A DNA stretch of 64,000 nucleotides from Sagittula stellata E-37 (GTDB lineage: Bacteria > Pseudomonadota > Alphaproteobacteria > Rhodobacterales > Rhodobacteraceae). The stretch lies in assembly GCF_039724765.1 (NCBI RefSeq), contig NZ_CP155729.1, positions 3,047,501-3,111,500 on the forward strand. Direction: 5' to 3'. Position 1 is the first letter of the stretch, and every line of letters begins with the position of its first letter. Both the position numbers and the translations under genes were made by a program. This document shows positions 38,058 to 47,526 of this stretch, piece by piece. The notes under the pieces were generated by a model. That model ran no database searches and was not told where the DNA came from. It worked only from the letters and a program-made list of their open reading frames with translations.

Positions 38058-38898
38058 GGTTCAGGACCCATTGATTTGGTTGAGCGAGCGTGATTCACCG
38101 TTCGAAAACGAGCGGTGAACATGTCTGATCTCTACTGGTTGAGCGATGCGCAGATGGCGCGTCTGGAGCCTTACTTCCCCAAGTCGCACGGCAAGCCCCG
38201 GGTTGATGACCGGCGCGTTCTGAGCGGTATTATCTTTATCAATCGCAATGGATTGCGGTGGCGAGATGCGCCAAGGGAATACGGCCCGCACAAGACACTC
38301 TACAACCGCTGGAAGCGGTGGAGCGATAGAGGCGTCTTCGCCCGGATCATGGCCGGGCTGGCGGGCGAGCATGGTGAGGAGACGACCGTGATGATCGACG
38401 CAACTCATCTGAAGGCCCATCGCACGGCGTCCAGCCTGGGCGTGAAAAAGGGGGGCGTGGACGGCTGATTGGCCGGACGAAGGGAGGCATGAACACGAAG
38501 TTGCACGCCGTCTGCGACAGCCATGGCCGGCCCATCGACCTGTTCCTGACTGCCGGCCCCGTCAGCGACTACATCGGGGCGCGTGCGCTGGTCGGCGGGC
38601 TGCCAGACGTGAAATGGCTGCTCGGAGATCGCGGCTACGATGCCGACTGGTTCAGAGAAGCCTTGCAAGACAAGAAGATACGCCCTTGCATCCCGGGCCG
38701 GACGAAACGGAAGACGCCCGTCCCGTACGACAAGCGCAGGTACAAGCGTCGCAACCGGATCGAGATCATGTTCGGCAGGCTCAAGGATTGGAGACGGGTG
38801 GCGACCCGTTATGACCGATGCCCAAAGACCTTCTTCTCAGCGATCGCACTCGCTGCGACCGTGATCTTCTGGCTTTGAGAGAGAACGAGTCCTGACCC
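38058..38898 (+). mobile_element. Complete IS427-like (IS5 family) insertion sequence
   Basis: This 841-bp element has inverted ends (GGTTCAGGACCC on the left, GGGTCAGGACTC read inward from the right). It is flanked by the 2-bp duplication TA (38056-38057 and 38899-38900). Both parts of the transposase are free of internal stops. It is different in sequence from the elements at 18640-19665. Confidence 0.88.
38121..38878 (+). CDS. IS427-like transposase, orfA/orfB joined by -1 frameshift
   Basis: OrfA (38121-38468) encodes the N-terminal DDE region (SDLYWLSDAQMARLEPYF, NGLRWRDAP, VMIDATHLKAHRTASSLG). OrfB continues in the -1 frame with RLIGRTKGGMNTKLHAV, LLGDRGYDADWFREAL and RNRIEIMFGRLKDWRRVATRYD. 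An A5G6 run at 38445-38456 lies just before the orfA stop and is a plausible programmed slippage site, a known device in this IS group. All expected DDE-fold blocks are present, so it may be active. Confidence 0.85.
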
Positions 38899-39091
38899 TA
38901 GAACCAGCGCTCCAGTTCCTGTCAAACCCTTGGAAGCTATGGGAATCGGGCCACATAGAATTGCGCAAAATAATGCTGAAACTAGCCCTGTCAGACCGCT
39001 TGGCATACTGCCGGAATACAGGCCCCAGAACCCCGCCTTTAGCCTTTCCATTCAAGGCTCTAGGGGGTCAAAAACAGACTGAATTCTGTTT

Positions 39092-39178
39092 TGGTGCGGT
39101 CGAGAAGACTCGAACTTCCACGGGTGTTACCCCACAGCGACCTCAACGCTGCGCGTCTACCAATTCCGCCACGACCGC
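39092..39178 (-). tRNA. tRNA-Leu, anticodon GAG
   Basis: On the minus strand this forms a type II tRNA with acceptor stem GCGGTCG/CGACCGC, anticodon stem CAGCG/CGCTG with loop TTGAGGT (anticodon GAG), a long variable arm, a T-loop GTTCGAG and an encoded CCA. It is 87 nt long. The 3' end faces the IS/carnitine region. Its last 22 bases (39092-39113) recur at 18603-18624, which makes it the likely integration target of the island. Confidence 0.96.
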
Positions 39179-39462
39179 ACTGTCTTGACTTGGTGACGCG
39201 CCTCTTAGCGAAGCCCGTCAGCAATGTGAAGAGGAAAATTGCATTGCCATTCGGACAGTTTGCGCGAGCGGCCGACAGGTCTCCGGTTCCGGCGGATCTG
39301 CGCCCTGTCCGTCTTGTCCGACGCCCGTGTCCGGGGACCCGACACATCCCCTTTGCGTTGCGCTTTAGCCCGATGCGCATTACCCCGAAATTTGTGGGAG
39401 GCGAGGGCGTCGCCCGGACAACAGGCATGAGGGAGACGGGGCGCAGAGGTCCCGGCAGGCGC

Positions 39463-40134
39463 ATGGTGGAATGGAAGATCAGTGACGGGCTGACGTCCTA
39501 CGAGGAAGCGCTCGCCTTCATGGAAGCCCGCGCCGAAGCCATCGCGCGCGGCGAGGCCGAGGAATGCGTCTGGCTGCTGGAGCACCCGCCGCTTTACACC
39601 GCAGGCACTTCGGCCAAGCGCGAGGATCTCAAGGACCCGGACCGCTTCCCGGTTCACGCCACGCGGCGCGGCGGGCAGTACACCTACCACGGCCCCGGCC
39701 AGCGGATCGTCTACGCGATGCTGGACGTGGGCAAACGCGGCAAGGACGTGCGGCGCTTCGTGCAGGATCTTGAGAACTGGGTGATCGCGACGCTGGACAC
39801 CTTCAACCTGCGCGGCCATATCCGCGAGGGCCGAGTCGGCGTGTGGATCGAGCGGCCCGACCGCCCCGCCCTGCCCGACGGGCGCATGGCAGAGGACAAG
39901 GTCGCAGCGATCGGGATCCGCCTGCGCAAATGGGTGAGCTTTCACGGTATTTCGATCAACGTCGAACCGGACCTGAGCCATTTCGACGGCATCACGCCTT
40001 GCGGAATCACCGACTACGGGGTGACGAGCCTTGTCGACCTCGGCCTGCCGGTGACGATGGACGACCTCGACGTGGCACTCAGGGAGACCTTCGATGAGGT
40101 CTTCGGTCCGATTCCGGTGAAGGCCGATGCCTGA
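39463..40134 (+). CDS. lipB: Lipoyl(octanoyl) transferase
   Basis: The product has 223 residues, the normal LipB length. The lipoate-binding signature [13 protein letters not shown] and the catalytic-site [15 protein letters not shown] (Cys nucleophile) are present, with [12 protein letters not shown] containing the conserved Lys. LipB moves the octanoyl group from acyl-carrier protein to lipoyl domains. Several in-frame starts exist upstream; ATG 39463 (MVEWKISDG) gives the expected N-terminus but has only a weak ribosome-binding site (CCGGCAGG). Confidence 0.92.
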   Translation: MVEWKISDGLTSYEEALAFMEARAEAIARGEAEECVWLLEHPPLYTAGTSAKREDLKDPDRFPVHATRRGGQYTYHGPGQRIVYAMLDVGKRGKDVRRFVQDLENWVIATLDTFNLRGHIREGRVGVWIERPDRPALPDGRMAEDKVAAIGIRLRKWVSFHGISINVEPDLSHFDGITPCGITDYGVTSLVDLGLPVTMDDLDVALRETFDEVFGPIPVKADA

Positions 40135-40152
40135 CGTCCGCCAGAGGACGCC

Positions 40153-40368
40153 TCAGGCCACGGCGCGGCCGCCGAACACATGCGGCACGATCTCGTCCCG
40201 CGTCAGGCCCATCGCGGCCAGATCGGCATCCGACTTGGCGCGCAGCGCCGCAATGGTCGCGGTGCGCTGACGATAGCGCCGGTCGAACGGCGTTTCGAAG
40301 ATCCGGGCAAGGCGCTGGCGCAGCGAGCTGCCGGTCGTGTGAGCAGACATCATATCAACGGCAGTCAT
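40153..40368 (-). CDS. DUF1127-like small protein (71 aa)
   Basis: This short basic protein ends in the DUF1127-like segment TIAALRAKSDADLAAMGLTRDEI. Members are small, Arg-rich proteins of alphaproteobacteria linked to stress, phosphate or RNA-related regulation. A very good ribosome-binding site (GAGGAGGG) precedes ATG 40368, which rules out the longer frame from 40707. It is convergent with lipB. Confidence 0.75.
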   Translation of the reverse strand: MTAVDMMSAHTTGSSLRQRLARIFETPFDRRYRQRTATIAALRAKSDADLAAMGLTRDEIVPHVFGGRAVA

Positions 40369-40983
40369 TGTACCCTCCTCATCCCAAACGTTGCATGGGC
40401 AATTTTGTTGCGTGGCAGTGAGACAATAAATAGACACTCCCACCCGAACCGACAGTCTGGAATGCCTGACCCCGCCCTCTGCCGCGTAAACCGATGCCCG
40501 TCCCGAAGGTGACGCCTGCACCACTAACAAAGCGTTAAGGCAGCACTGCCCCCGGCCGCGTCTTGCGCGCACTGGCGCTGCGTCAGGCCACACCGCACGC
40601 TTCAGGCACCGGCGAACGAACCTTCGGAATGGCCGGATATCTACAACAAATTCAAAGCCATGGACGACATTCCTCACCCTGCGAGACATTGTCACCGGCC
40701 TTGGCACAGGTCCGATTCCGCGCCCGCCCGAATCGGACGTTGCGCCAGAACCACGGTCGGACGGTTTCCGAACCGCACCCGGTTTGACCGACGACGGCCT
40801 CCGGGTGGACCGGACCGCAGCACTTCAACTGGGTGCGACAAAAAGTTTGATCGAGATCAAATCGCCGCATGGACGCTGTCGCGGACACATTCTAAAAACC
40901 TGACAGAACACCGGATGCACGGAAAGATTCTTGGCAGGAGTCTTTTCGCGCGTCCCCGCATGGAAACGCTAGGGAGGCAGACA
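40369..40983. other. 0.6 kb without supported genes before ctaD
   Basis: The open frames here give low-complexity, unconserved translations. The stretch must contain the DUF1127-like gene promoter (left part) and the ctaD promoter. AGGGAGG at 40972-40978 is the ctaD ribosome-binding site. I see no clear small-RNA or riboswitch structure. Confidence 0.5.
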
Positions 40984-42657
40984 ATGGCAGACGCCGCCAT
41001 TCATGGCCACGAGCATGAAGACAACCGGGGGTTCTTCACCCGGTGGTTCATGTCGACGAACCACAAGGACATCGGGATCCTTTACCTGATCGTGTCGGCC
41101 TTCGCCGGCCTGATCTCCGTCATTTTCACCGTCTACATGCGCATGGAGCTCATGGAGCCGGGCGTCCAGTTCATGTGTATGGAAGGCGCACGCCTGTTCC
41201 CGACCGCGGTCGAGAACTGCACGCCGAACGGACACCTCTGGAACGTGCTGATCACCGGCCACGGCATCCTCATGATGTTCTTCGTGGTCATTCCGGCGCT
41301 GTTCGGCGGTTTCGGCAACTACTTCATGCCGCTGCAGATCGGCGCGCCGGACATGGCGTTCCCGCGGATGAACAACCTGTCGTTCTGGCTGTATGTCGCG
41401 GGCACCACGCTGGCGATCTGCTCGGTCTTCTCGCCGGGCGGCAACGGTCAGCTCGGGTCTGGTATCGGCTGGGTGCTTTACCCGCCGCTCTCGACCACCG
41501 AAGGGGGCTTCTCCACCGACCTCGCGATCTTTGCGGTGCACGTCTCCGGCGCGTCCTCGATCCTCGGTGCGATCAACATGATCACCACCTTCCTGAACAT
41601 GCGCGCCCCGGGCATGACGCTCTTCAAGGTGCCGCTGTTCTCGTGGTCGATCTTCGTCACCTCCTGGCTGATCCTGCTGTCCCTGCCCGTTCTGGCCGGC
41701 GCGATCACCATGCTGCTGACCGACCGGAACTTCGGGACGACCTTCTTCGACCCGGCCGGCGGCGGTGACCCGATCCTCTACCAGCACATCCTGTGGTTCT
41801 TCGGCCACCCGGAAGTGTACATCGTGATCCTGCCGGGCTTCGGCATCATCAGCCACGTCATCGCGACCTTCTCGCGCAAGCCGGTCTTCGGTTACCTGCC
41901 GATGGTCTGGGCGATCATCGCCATCGGCGCGCTGGGTTTCGTCGTGTGGGCGCACCACATGTACACGGTCGGCATGTCGCTGTCCCAGCAGTCCTACTTC
42001 ATGCTGGCAACGATGGTCATCGCGGTCCCCACGGGCGTGAAGGTCTTCTCGTGGATCGCCACCATGTGGGGCGGCTCCATCGACATGAAGGCACCGATGC
42101 TCTGGGCCTTCGGCTTCCTGTTCCTCTTCACCGTCGGCGGCGTGACCGGCGTGGTGCTGAGCCAGGCAGGCGTCGACCGCGCGTACCACGACACCTACTA
42201 CGTGGTTGCCCACTTCCACTACGTTATGTCGCTGGGTGCCGTCTTCGCCATCTTCGCCGGGATGTACTTCTACCTGCCGAAGATGTCGGGCCGGATGTAC
42301 TCCGAACCCCTGGCCAAGCTGCACTTCTGGATGATGTTCATCGGTGCGAACCTGACCTTCTTCCCGCAGCACTTCCTTGGCCGTCAGGGTATGCCGCGCC
42401 GCTACATCGACTACCCGGATGCATTCGCCACCTGGAACTTCGTCTCGTCGATCGGCGCATTCATCTCCTTCGCCTCGTTCCTGCTGTTCTTCTACATCGT
42501 CTTCCACGCGCTCACCCGTGGCGCGCGGGTGACCGAGAACAACCCGTGGAACGAATGGGCCGACACGCTGGAGTGGACCCTGCCCTCCCCGCCGCCGGAG
42601 CACACGTTCGAGCAGCTCCCGAAGCAGGAAGACTGGGACAAGGGCCACGCACACTAA
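40984..42657 (+). CDS. ctaD: Cytochrome c oxidase subunit I, aa3 type
   Basis: The 557-residue protein has twelve membrane helices. The CuB/haem a3 site is visible: [17 protein letters not shown] with the His-Tyr pair, [11 protein letters not shown] with two His, and [11 protein letters not shown] with two more. It is the catalytic subunit reducing O2 to water with proton pumping. The start at ATG 40984 ([14 protein letters not shown]) is supported by AGGGAGGCAG; the frame is open further up but not conserved. It is monocistronic, with a strong terminator 24 bases after the stop, as is common for ctaD in this family. Confidence 0.97.
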   Translation: MADAAIHGHEHEDNRGFFTRWFMSTNHKDIGILYLIVSAFAGLISVIFTVYMRMELMEPGVQFMCMEGARLFPTAVENCTPNGHLWNVLITGHGILMMFFVVIPALFGGFGNYFMPLQIGAPDMAFPRMNNLSFWLYVAGTTLAICSVFSPGGNGQLGSGIGWVLYPPLSTTEGGFSTDLAIFAVHVSGASSILGAINMITTFLNMRAPGMTLFKVPLFSWSIFVTSWLILLSLPVLAGAITMLLTDRNFGTTFFDPAGGGDPILYQHILWFFGHPEVYIVILPGFGIISHVIATFSRKPVFGYLPMVWAIIAIGALGFVVWAHHMYTVGMSLSQQSYFMLATMVIAVPTGVKVFSWIATMWGGSIDMKAPMLWAFGFLFLFTVGGVTGVVLSQAGVDRAYHDTYYVVAHFHYVMSLGAVFAIFAGMYFYLPKMSGRMYSEPLAKLHFWMMFIGANLTFFPQHFLGRQGMPRRYIDYPDAFATWNFVSSIGAFISFASFLLFFYIVFHALTRGARVTENNPWNEWADTLEWTLPSPPPEHTFEQLPKQEDWDKGHAH

Positions 42658-42680
42658 GCGCCCCGTGTTAAAGACCAACG

Positions 42681-42712
42681 AAAGGCCCCGCGACACGCTC
42701 GCGGGGCCTTTT
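42681..42712 (+). terminator. Intrinsic terminator after ctaD
   Basis: A 13-bp perfect stem (AAAGGCCCCGCGA) with a five-base loop, ending in TTTT. Confidence 0.9.
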
Positions 42713-42891
42713 GAATTCCGGCCTGCGGCGAGACACCCGGACAGGCGCACGATACTGTCAGCGCAAGCCTGACCCCCGACGCCCTCTGGCGCAAAGGCCA
42801 CACCCGGACCGGTGCACACACGACGGGCCTTTCTCCGGTGCTCCCGCCCGCTACCTTCCTCTCTCCCCACTGTCCGCAGCCGGAGTCCCCG

Positions 42892-43410
42892 TTGTCCTAC
42901 GTCGTCCTCCTGATCGTATCGGCCCTGCCCCTGGCCGCCTTTCTCAGGCGCCCGGGCTGGCCGCCGATCCTGCTGCTCGCCATTCCGTTCTCGTGGGCGC
43001 TCTATGCCGGTTGGCTGCTTGCGATGACCGAGGTTCCGGCGCTGCGCGACACCTCGCTGCACGACACCTTCTCCACCATTCCGCTGCCGCAACTCTTCGC
43101 CCGCGTGGCGCTGACATTCGCGATCTTTCCGGCGGTGTACTTCGTGCTGGATTTCATCCGTGCGGTCCGCTTCGGGCGCAACATGGCGCTGTGCGTTCTG
43201 ACACAGCACGGCATCCTGTCGGCGGTAGAGTTCGGAGCCTTGCACGTCCGCGGTGTGGTGCCCGAAGCCGACGCACTTCCAGCCATGTTCTGGACGCTCG
43301 AAGTGCAGCAGGCGCTGACCGGAGTGGCGGGCCTGGCGCTCATCGTCTTCGCCGCGCTGACGCTGGGGCAGATCGTGCTCCGGGTCCTGCGCGGCCCCGC
43401 CCGGACCTGA
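42892..43410 (+). CDS. Hypothetical inner-membrane protein
   Basis: The product has 172 residues with about four or five hydrophobic segments (VVLLIVSALPLAAFL, LLAIPFSWALYAGWLLA, LTFAIFPAVYFVLDF, LTGVAGLALIVFAAL). The TTG at 42892 is chosen because CGGAG lies six bases before it and the hydrophobic N-terminus then begins at once. A GTG at 42838 is an alternative. I recognise no family. It stands between ctaD and a DUF2244 gene on the same strand. Confidence 0.6.
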   Translation: MSYVVLLIVSALPLAAFLRRPGWPPILLLAIPFSWALYAGWLLAMTEVPALRDTSLHDTFSTIPLPQLFARVALTFAIFPAVYFVLDFIRAVRFGRNMALCVLTQHGILSAVEFGALHVRGVVPEADALPAMFWTLEVQQALTGVAGLALIVFAALTLGQIVLRVLRGPART

Positions 43411-43524
43411 CTGGAGCCAACTGGGCCACCCGCTGCGCCGCATCTGCGCAAAACGGACGCAACCTCCCGAAAACACGATAGCTTCCCGCTTTGCGGACGC
43501 CATGTGGCACGTTATAGGACAGGA

Positions 43525-44019
43525 ATGCCGTACCACTGGACGACACCCCAACGCGCGCACGTACAGGAGATGCAGCTCTGGCCGCACAACTCCCTGTCGC
43601 CAAAGGGCTTCGCCGCCATGGTGCTTGGTTTCTTCCTTGCCGCCTCGATCCCGCTTTATGGGGTTCTCGGCACGCTGGTGCTCTGGGGGCTGTTGCCGTT
43701 CATGCTGGCCGCGACGGCCGCGCTCTACTACGCGCTGCGCCGCAACCTGCGCGACCGCCGCATCCTCGAGGTGCTCACCCTGACCCACGACAACACCAGT
43801 CTCGTGCGCACCGATCCGCGCGGCGACTCCCTGTCGTGGGATGCCAACACCTTCTGGGTCACCGTCTCGCTGCACGAGACGGGCGGCCCGGTTCCCTACT
43901 ACGTCACCCTCAAGGGCAGCGGGCGCGAGGTCGAGATCGGCGCCTTCCTGTCCGAGGACGAACGCAAGGCGCTCTACACCGACCTGCTGACCGCCGTCCG
44001 CCGCGCGAAGGAGAGCTGA
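43525..44019 (+). CDS. DUF2244 domain-containing membrane protein
   Basis: The product has 164 residues. Two membrane helices near the N-terminus (MVLGFFLAASIPLYGVLGT and PFMLAATAALYYA) are followed by a soluble beta domain of the DUF2244 type (LTLTHDNTSLVR, YYVTLKGSGREVEIGAFLS). The family often lies near respiratory oxidase genes in alphaproteobacteria; its role is not known. AGGACAGGA precedes ATG 43525. The next gene starts one base after its stop. Confidence 0.8.
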   Translation: MPYHWTTPQRAHVQEMQLWPHNSLSPKGFAAMVLGFFLAASIPLYGVLGTLVLWGLLPFMLAATAALYYALRRNLRDRRILEVLTLTHDNTSLVRTDPRGDSLSWDANTFWVTVSLHETGGPVPYYVTLKGSGREVEIGAFLSEDERKALYTDLLTAVRRAKES

Positions 44020-44020
44020 G

Positions 44021-45007
44021 ATGGCCCAGGCCCCCGCAACACCCAAATGGCACCGCGCCGCCCTGTCCCTTGCCGCCCGCGCCGGACGCGACGACATCGC
44101 CGACCGGCTGACCCCCGTCCCCTCCGAGGCCGCGGCCCTCGCCCTGCGCCACGCGCTCAGGACCCGGGTCCCCGCGATGCGCCGGCAGGTGATCTTCCTC
44201 ATTCCGCTGGTCGGGCCGGAGCAGGTCGGCGACTGGCGTGCCGTCAACATCCGCCTGCGCGCCACGCTGCAATGCATGATCGCGCAGGACGATCCGCACT
44301 GGCAGGCCATCGTCTGCTGCCAGGAACGGCCCGCCCTGCCGGACGACCGCCGCATCCATTTCCTGCCCTTCGACGATCCCACCCCCGGCAATGACAAGTG
44401 GCGCAAGCTGGCGGCGCTCTACGGACAGCTCGACCGGCTGGACACCGGCCCCTCCTATGTCATGAGCTTCGACGCCGACGACCTCATGCGCCAGGGCATG
44501 GTGCGCGAGATGCTGCGCCGGCAGGCCCCGGGCGGCTACCTTGTGCAGCAGGGCCTCGTGATGGACGACGCGACCGGGGTGATCGCGCTCGCCGATGCGC
44601 CGACCCTGCGCGAACCGATGCGGAAACCTTTCTGGAAGCTCTGCGGAAGTTGCGCGGCGGTGGCCCACGATCCGGACCTGCCGCAGTCGGCGGGCTTTCT
44701 TCAGGCGATGACGCAGCACGAACACCGGATGTTTCCCTACCTCGCCGCGCTGGCGGGCCACCGGCTGGCGCCCCTGTCCTTCCCGGCGGTGCTTTATGTC
44801 CTGAACCACGGAGAGAACTTCGGCGCGCGGCGCGGGCGCGTCAGCTTCAAGACGAAATTCGTGGAGCGTTTCCGCATCGACGACCCGGAGGAACTGGCCC
44901 GCATCGCGCAGGGATTTCCCCTGCCCGAGGAGCTGCCCGAGGATCTCGCCGCCATGGAGCCGGCACAGGGACAGGCGGGACAGAATCCGGACGCACAACC
45001 GGTGTAG
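44021..45007 (+). CDS. Glycosyltransferase-like protein (GT-A type)
   Basis: The product has 328 residues. After a short leader, the order FLIPLVGPEQVGDW, LRATLQCMIAQDDPHWQAIVCC and a DxD-type motif in VMSFDADDLM is that of a GT-A nucleotide-sugar transferase. It resembles the putative rhamnosyltransferase group. No membrane segment is seen. The acceptor is unknown. The TAG stop lies inside a copy of the GTAGGGCGG repeat (45004-45026). Confidence 0.65.
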   Translation: MAQAPATPKWHRAALSLAARAGRDDIADRLTPVPSEAAALALRHALRTRVPAMRRQVIFLIPLVGPEQVGDWRAVNIRLRATLQCMIAQDDPHWQAIVCCQERPALPDDRRIHFLPFDDPTPGNDKWRKLAALYGQLDRLDTGPSYVMSFDADDLMRQGMVREMLRRQAPGGYLVQQGLVMDDATGVIALADAPTLREPMRKPFWKLCGSCAAVAHDPDLPQSAGFLQAMTQHEHRMFPYLAALAGHRLAPLSFPAVLYVLNHGENFGARRGRVSFKTKFVERFRIDDPEELARIAQGFPLPEELPEDLAAMEPAQGQAGQNPDAQPV

Positions 45008-45026
45008 GGCGGGGCTGCGCGCCGCC
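45004..45026. repeat. GTAGGGCGG repeat, copy 1
   Basis: This 23-base segment matches 60733-60755 at 22 positions. It includes the stop codon of the glycosyltransferase-like gene. See the full inverted copy at 60733-60759. Confidence 0.65.
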
Positions 45027-45408
45027 TGCCTTCGTTAACCGTTTGTGACGCAACGTCCTTCTTGGCGCATGGACAAAGGTTAACAACCGGCCGGTTCGGC
45101 CCCCCGTTCCGGCCGGTTTTGTCCCGATATTAAGAATAAATCCCGACTTCGGGAAACCCGTGTCTGCGGGCCTTGTGCGCGCGCCCCTGCCTGCCACAAG
45201 CCCTGCCCACCGCACGGTCCGTTACCCTGGCGCGCGTTGCGTGAACGTCGGCGTTCCGGTGGCTGCGACTCGCACTTTCCCCGACCGGGGACGCGCGCAG
45301 CCCCACACCGGACCGCGCCGAACCCGACGCAGAGGTCTCATTTCTCAACCGGATGTCAGGAAAAATGACTGCGGCGTTTACCCGAATGAACGCCGCGCCC
45401 GCCGATCC
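45008..45408. other. 0.4 kb intergenic region with a hairpin repeat
   Basis: No gene is supported between the glycosyltransferase-like gene and the convergent YqeY-type gene. The region holds the hairpin repeat at 45074-45120, which can end the glycosyltransferase transcript. The remainder (45121-45408) shows no clear structure. Confidence 0.5.
45074..45120 (+). repeat. Hairpin repeat, copy 1 (also terminator-like)
   Basis: CAAAGGTTAAC leads into arms AACCGGCCGG (45085-45094) and CCGGCCGGTT (45109-45118) with TTTT at the end. The first 21 bases recur exactly on the minus strand at 58110-58130. The stem followed by T4 could terminate transcription. Confidence 0.75.
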
Positions 45409-45870
45409 TCAGGAGGCCAGCCGCGCCTTGACCAGCGGCCCCGCGGCCGCGAAATCCATCTGGCCGGTGTACTTCGATTTCAGCACACCCATGACACGCC
45501 CCATGTCGCGGATGGATTCGGCCCCGACTTCGGCCACAGCCGCATCGATCGCCGCCGAAACCTCCGCATCGCTCAGGGCGCGCGGCAGGAATTCCTCGAT
45601 CACCTCGATCTCGGCCATCTCGCGCTCGGCCAGATCCAGCCGTCCGCCTTCCTCGTAGGTCTTCGCGCTCTCGCGGCGCTGCTTGACCATCTTTCCGAGG
45701 ATTGCCAGCACTTCGGAGTCGTCCACGCCGTTTTCCTGCCCGTCCGCACGGGCCGCAATGTCGCGATCCTTGATCGCGGCATTGATCAGGCGAAGGGTGG
45801 ACAGCCGCGCGGCGTCCTTCTCCCGCATCGCCTGCTTGACGGCCACGTTGACTCTCTCGCGCAATTCCAT
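45409..45870 (-). CDS. GatB/YqeY domain-containing protein
   Basis: The product has 153 residues. It shows the YqeY pattern: an N-terminal VKQAMREKDAARLSTLRLINAAI, then AEREMAEIEVIEEFLPRAL and the C-terminal GRVMGVLKSKYTGQMD. These small helical proteins share the tail domain of GatB and may bind tRNA; the precise role is unclear. The ATG at 45870 is preferred to the longer frame from 45900. It is divergent from carA. Confidence 0.88.
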   Translation of the reverse strand: MELRERVNVAVKQAMREKDAARLSTLRLINAAIKDRDIAARADGQENGVDDSEVLAILGKMVKQRRESAKTYEEGGRLDLAEREMAEIEVIEEFLPRALSDAEVSAAIDAAVAEVGAESIRDMGRVMGVLKSKYTGQMDFAAAGPLVKARLAS

Positions 45871-46057
45871 GCCGCAATCCCCGCGGTTATCCACATTCAA
45901 GACCCGACCCTATCCCAACCGCTGCGTCGGCGCAACTCCGCCAGATTTGCCCAAAACCCTGAAATTAAAGGGATTTACATTTTGAGAACGGCCTCTTGAC
46001 CGCCTCACGGCGCGGGCTTAGGTTCCGCACGATTTGCCCACAGTCCGGAGTCGCCCC

Positions 46058-47209
46058 ATGCCGAGCCCAAAGCCCGCGCCCACCGCATGCCTCGCCCTAG
46101 CCGACGGTACACTTTTCTACGGGCAGGGCTTCGGCGCCACCGGTCAGGTCACCGCCGAGCTGTGCTTCAACACCGCCATGACGGGCTATCAGGAAATCAT
46201 GACCGACCCCTCCTACGCCGGTCAGGTCGTCACCTTCACCTTCCCGCACGTGGGCAACGTCGGTGTGAATCCCGAAGATGACGAAACCGGCGATCCGGTG
46301 GCGGCAGGCATGGTCGTCAAGTGGATGCCGACCGCACCGTCGAACTGGCGCGCGGTGCAGGGCCTGTCGGACTGGCTCTCGGCCCGTGGCCGCATTGCCA
46401 TCGGCGGCATCGACACCCGGCGGCTGACTCGGGCGATCCGCCAGTCCGGCGCCCCGCATGTGGCACTGGCCCACGATCCCGAGGGCAACTTCGACATCGA
46501 GGCTTTGGTGGCCGCGGCGCGCGGTTTCTCCGGGCTGGAAGGGCTCGACCTCGCCAAGGACGTCACCTGCGCGCAATCCTACCGCTGGGACGAGATGCGG
46601 TGGGCCTGGCCGGACGGCTACGTTCGCCAGACCGATGCCCGGCACAAGGTTGTCGCCATTGATTTCGGCGCCAAGCGCAACATCCTGCGCTGTCTCGCGT
46701 CTGCCGGCTGCGAGGTGACCGTCCTGCCCGCCACGGCGACCTATGAAGACGTCATGGCGCACGCCCCGGACGGCGTCTTCCTGTCGAACGGACCCGGCGA
46801 CCCTGCTGCGACCGGATCTTATGCCGTGCCGATGATTAAGGGCCTGCTGGACAACACCGATCTGCCGGTGTTCGGCATCTGCCTGGGCCACCAGATGCTT
46901 GCGCTGGCGCTGGGGGCACGGACGATCAAGATGAACCACGGTCACCACGGCGCCAACCACCCCGTGAAGGACATGGAAACCGGCAAGGTGGAAATCACCT
47001 CCATGAACCACGGTTTCGCGGTGGACAGCCAGACCTTGCCCTCCGGCGTGCTTGAAACCCACGTATCGCTGTTCGACGGCTCCAACTGCGGAATACGCGT
47101 GGCCGACCGCCCGGTGTTCTCTGTCCAGCACCACCCGGAGGCCAGCCCGGGGCCGCAGGACAGTTTCTACCTGTTCGAACGTTTCGCCGCATCCATGGCC
47201 CACGCCTGA
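46058..47209 (+). CDS. carA: Carbamoyl-phosphate synthase small subunit
   Basis: The product has 383 residues. The N-terminal small-subunit domain has ELCFNTAMTGYQEIMTDPSY. The class I glutamine amidotransferase domain has the nucleophile in VFGICLGHQMLALAL and the His/Glu pair in VQHHPEASPGP. It hydrolyses glutamine and channels ammonia to CarB for pyrimidine and arginine synthesis. CGGAG seven bases upstream supports ATG 46058. carB is not adjacent in this window; a terminator follows. Confidence 0.96.
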   Translation: MPSPKPAPTACLALADGTLFYGQGFGATGQVTAELCFNTAMTGYQEIMTDPSYAGQVVTFTFPHVGNVGVNPEDDETGDPVAAGMVVKWMPTAPSNWRAVQGLSDWLSARGRIAIGGIDTRRLTRAIRQSGAPHVALAHDPEGNFDIEALVAAARGFSGLEGLDLAKDVTCAQSYRWDEMRWAWPDGYVRQTDARHKVVAIDFGAKRNILRCLASAGCEVTVLPATATYEDVMAHAPDGVFLSNGPGDPAATGSYAVPMIKGLLDNTDLPVFGICLGHQMLALALGARTIKMNHGHHGANHPVKDMETGKVEITSMNHGFAVDSQTLPSGVLETHVSLFDGSNCGIRVADRPVFSVQHHPEASPGPQDSFYLFERFAASMAHA

Positions 47210-47256
47210 TCCGGTTCCATCGGTCTCTCACGACAGGGACTTCAAAGCATGCTCCG

Positions 47257-47286
47257 GCCCCGACGCTCTCTGCGCCGGGGCTTTTT
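47257..47286 (+). terminator. Intrinsic terminator after carA
   Basis: A 10-bp stem (GCCCCGACGC with one mismatch) and a five-base loop are followed by TTTTT, 47 bases after the carA stop. Confidence 0.88.
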
Positions 47287-47526
47287 ACGTTCCCATCTGT
47301 GCCCGCTAGTCCAGCGGCTTGGCGGGCACGGCAAAGGCACGGTCGCGCCTATGGACGGCAAGCCTGCGCTGTCGCGCCGGTGCGGCTTTTCCATTTGTTC
47401 ACAATCATCAAGGGTGGCAGTTAACGCATTGCCGCACACGGGGAAATATTTGCCGCACCCAAACCGGCGTTAAACGCATCTTAAATCCCGTTCGCGACAC
47501 TCCCGGCAGGCAAAGCCGGACCCTCC

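Larger units (their letters stand above)
37792..39051 (-). pseudogene. Membrane-protein gene split by an IS and truncated by ISL3
   Basis: From ATG 39051 a frame encodes 51 residues with hydrophobic stretches (TGLVSALFCAILCGPIPIA). It runs to CTA at the IS border (38899-38901). If the IS (38058-38898) and one TA are removed, the frame continues without interruption into GTILLISTHTALIVTRSQ and a soluble tail ending near 37792, where the ISL3 end begins. The join restores a hydrophobic segment, strong evidence that this was one gene. I do not recognise the family. Confidence 0.6.

Noticed and set aside
40969..44406. Very long minus-strand open frame (1145 codons) opposite ctaD and the following genes
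   Set aside because: It is antisense to well-conserved genes, its translation is rich in Arg/His/Gly/Glu of the kind produced by high-GC antisense frames, and it contains no recognisable domain.
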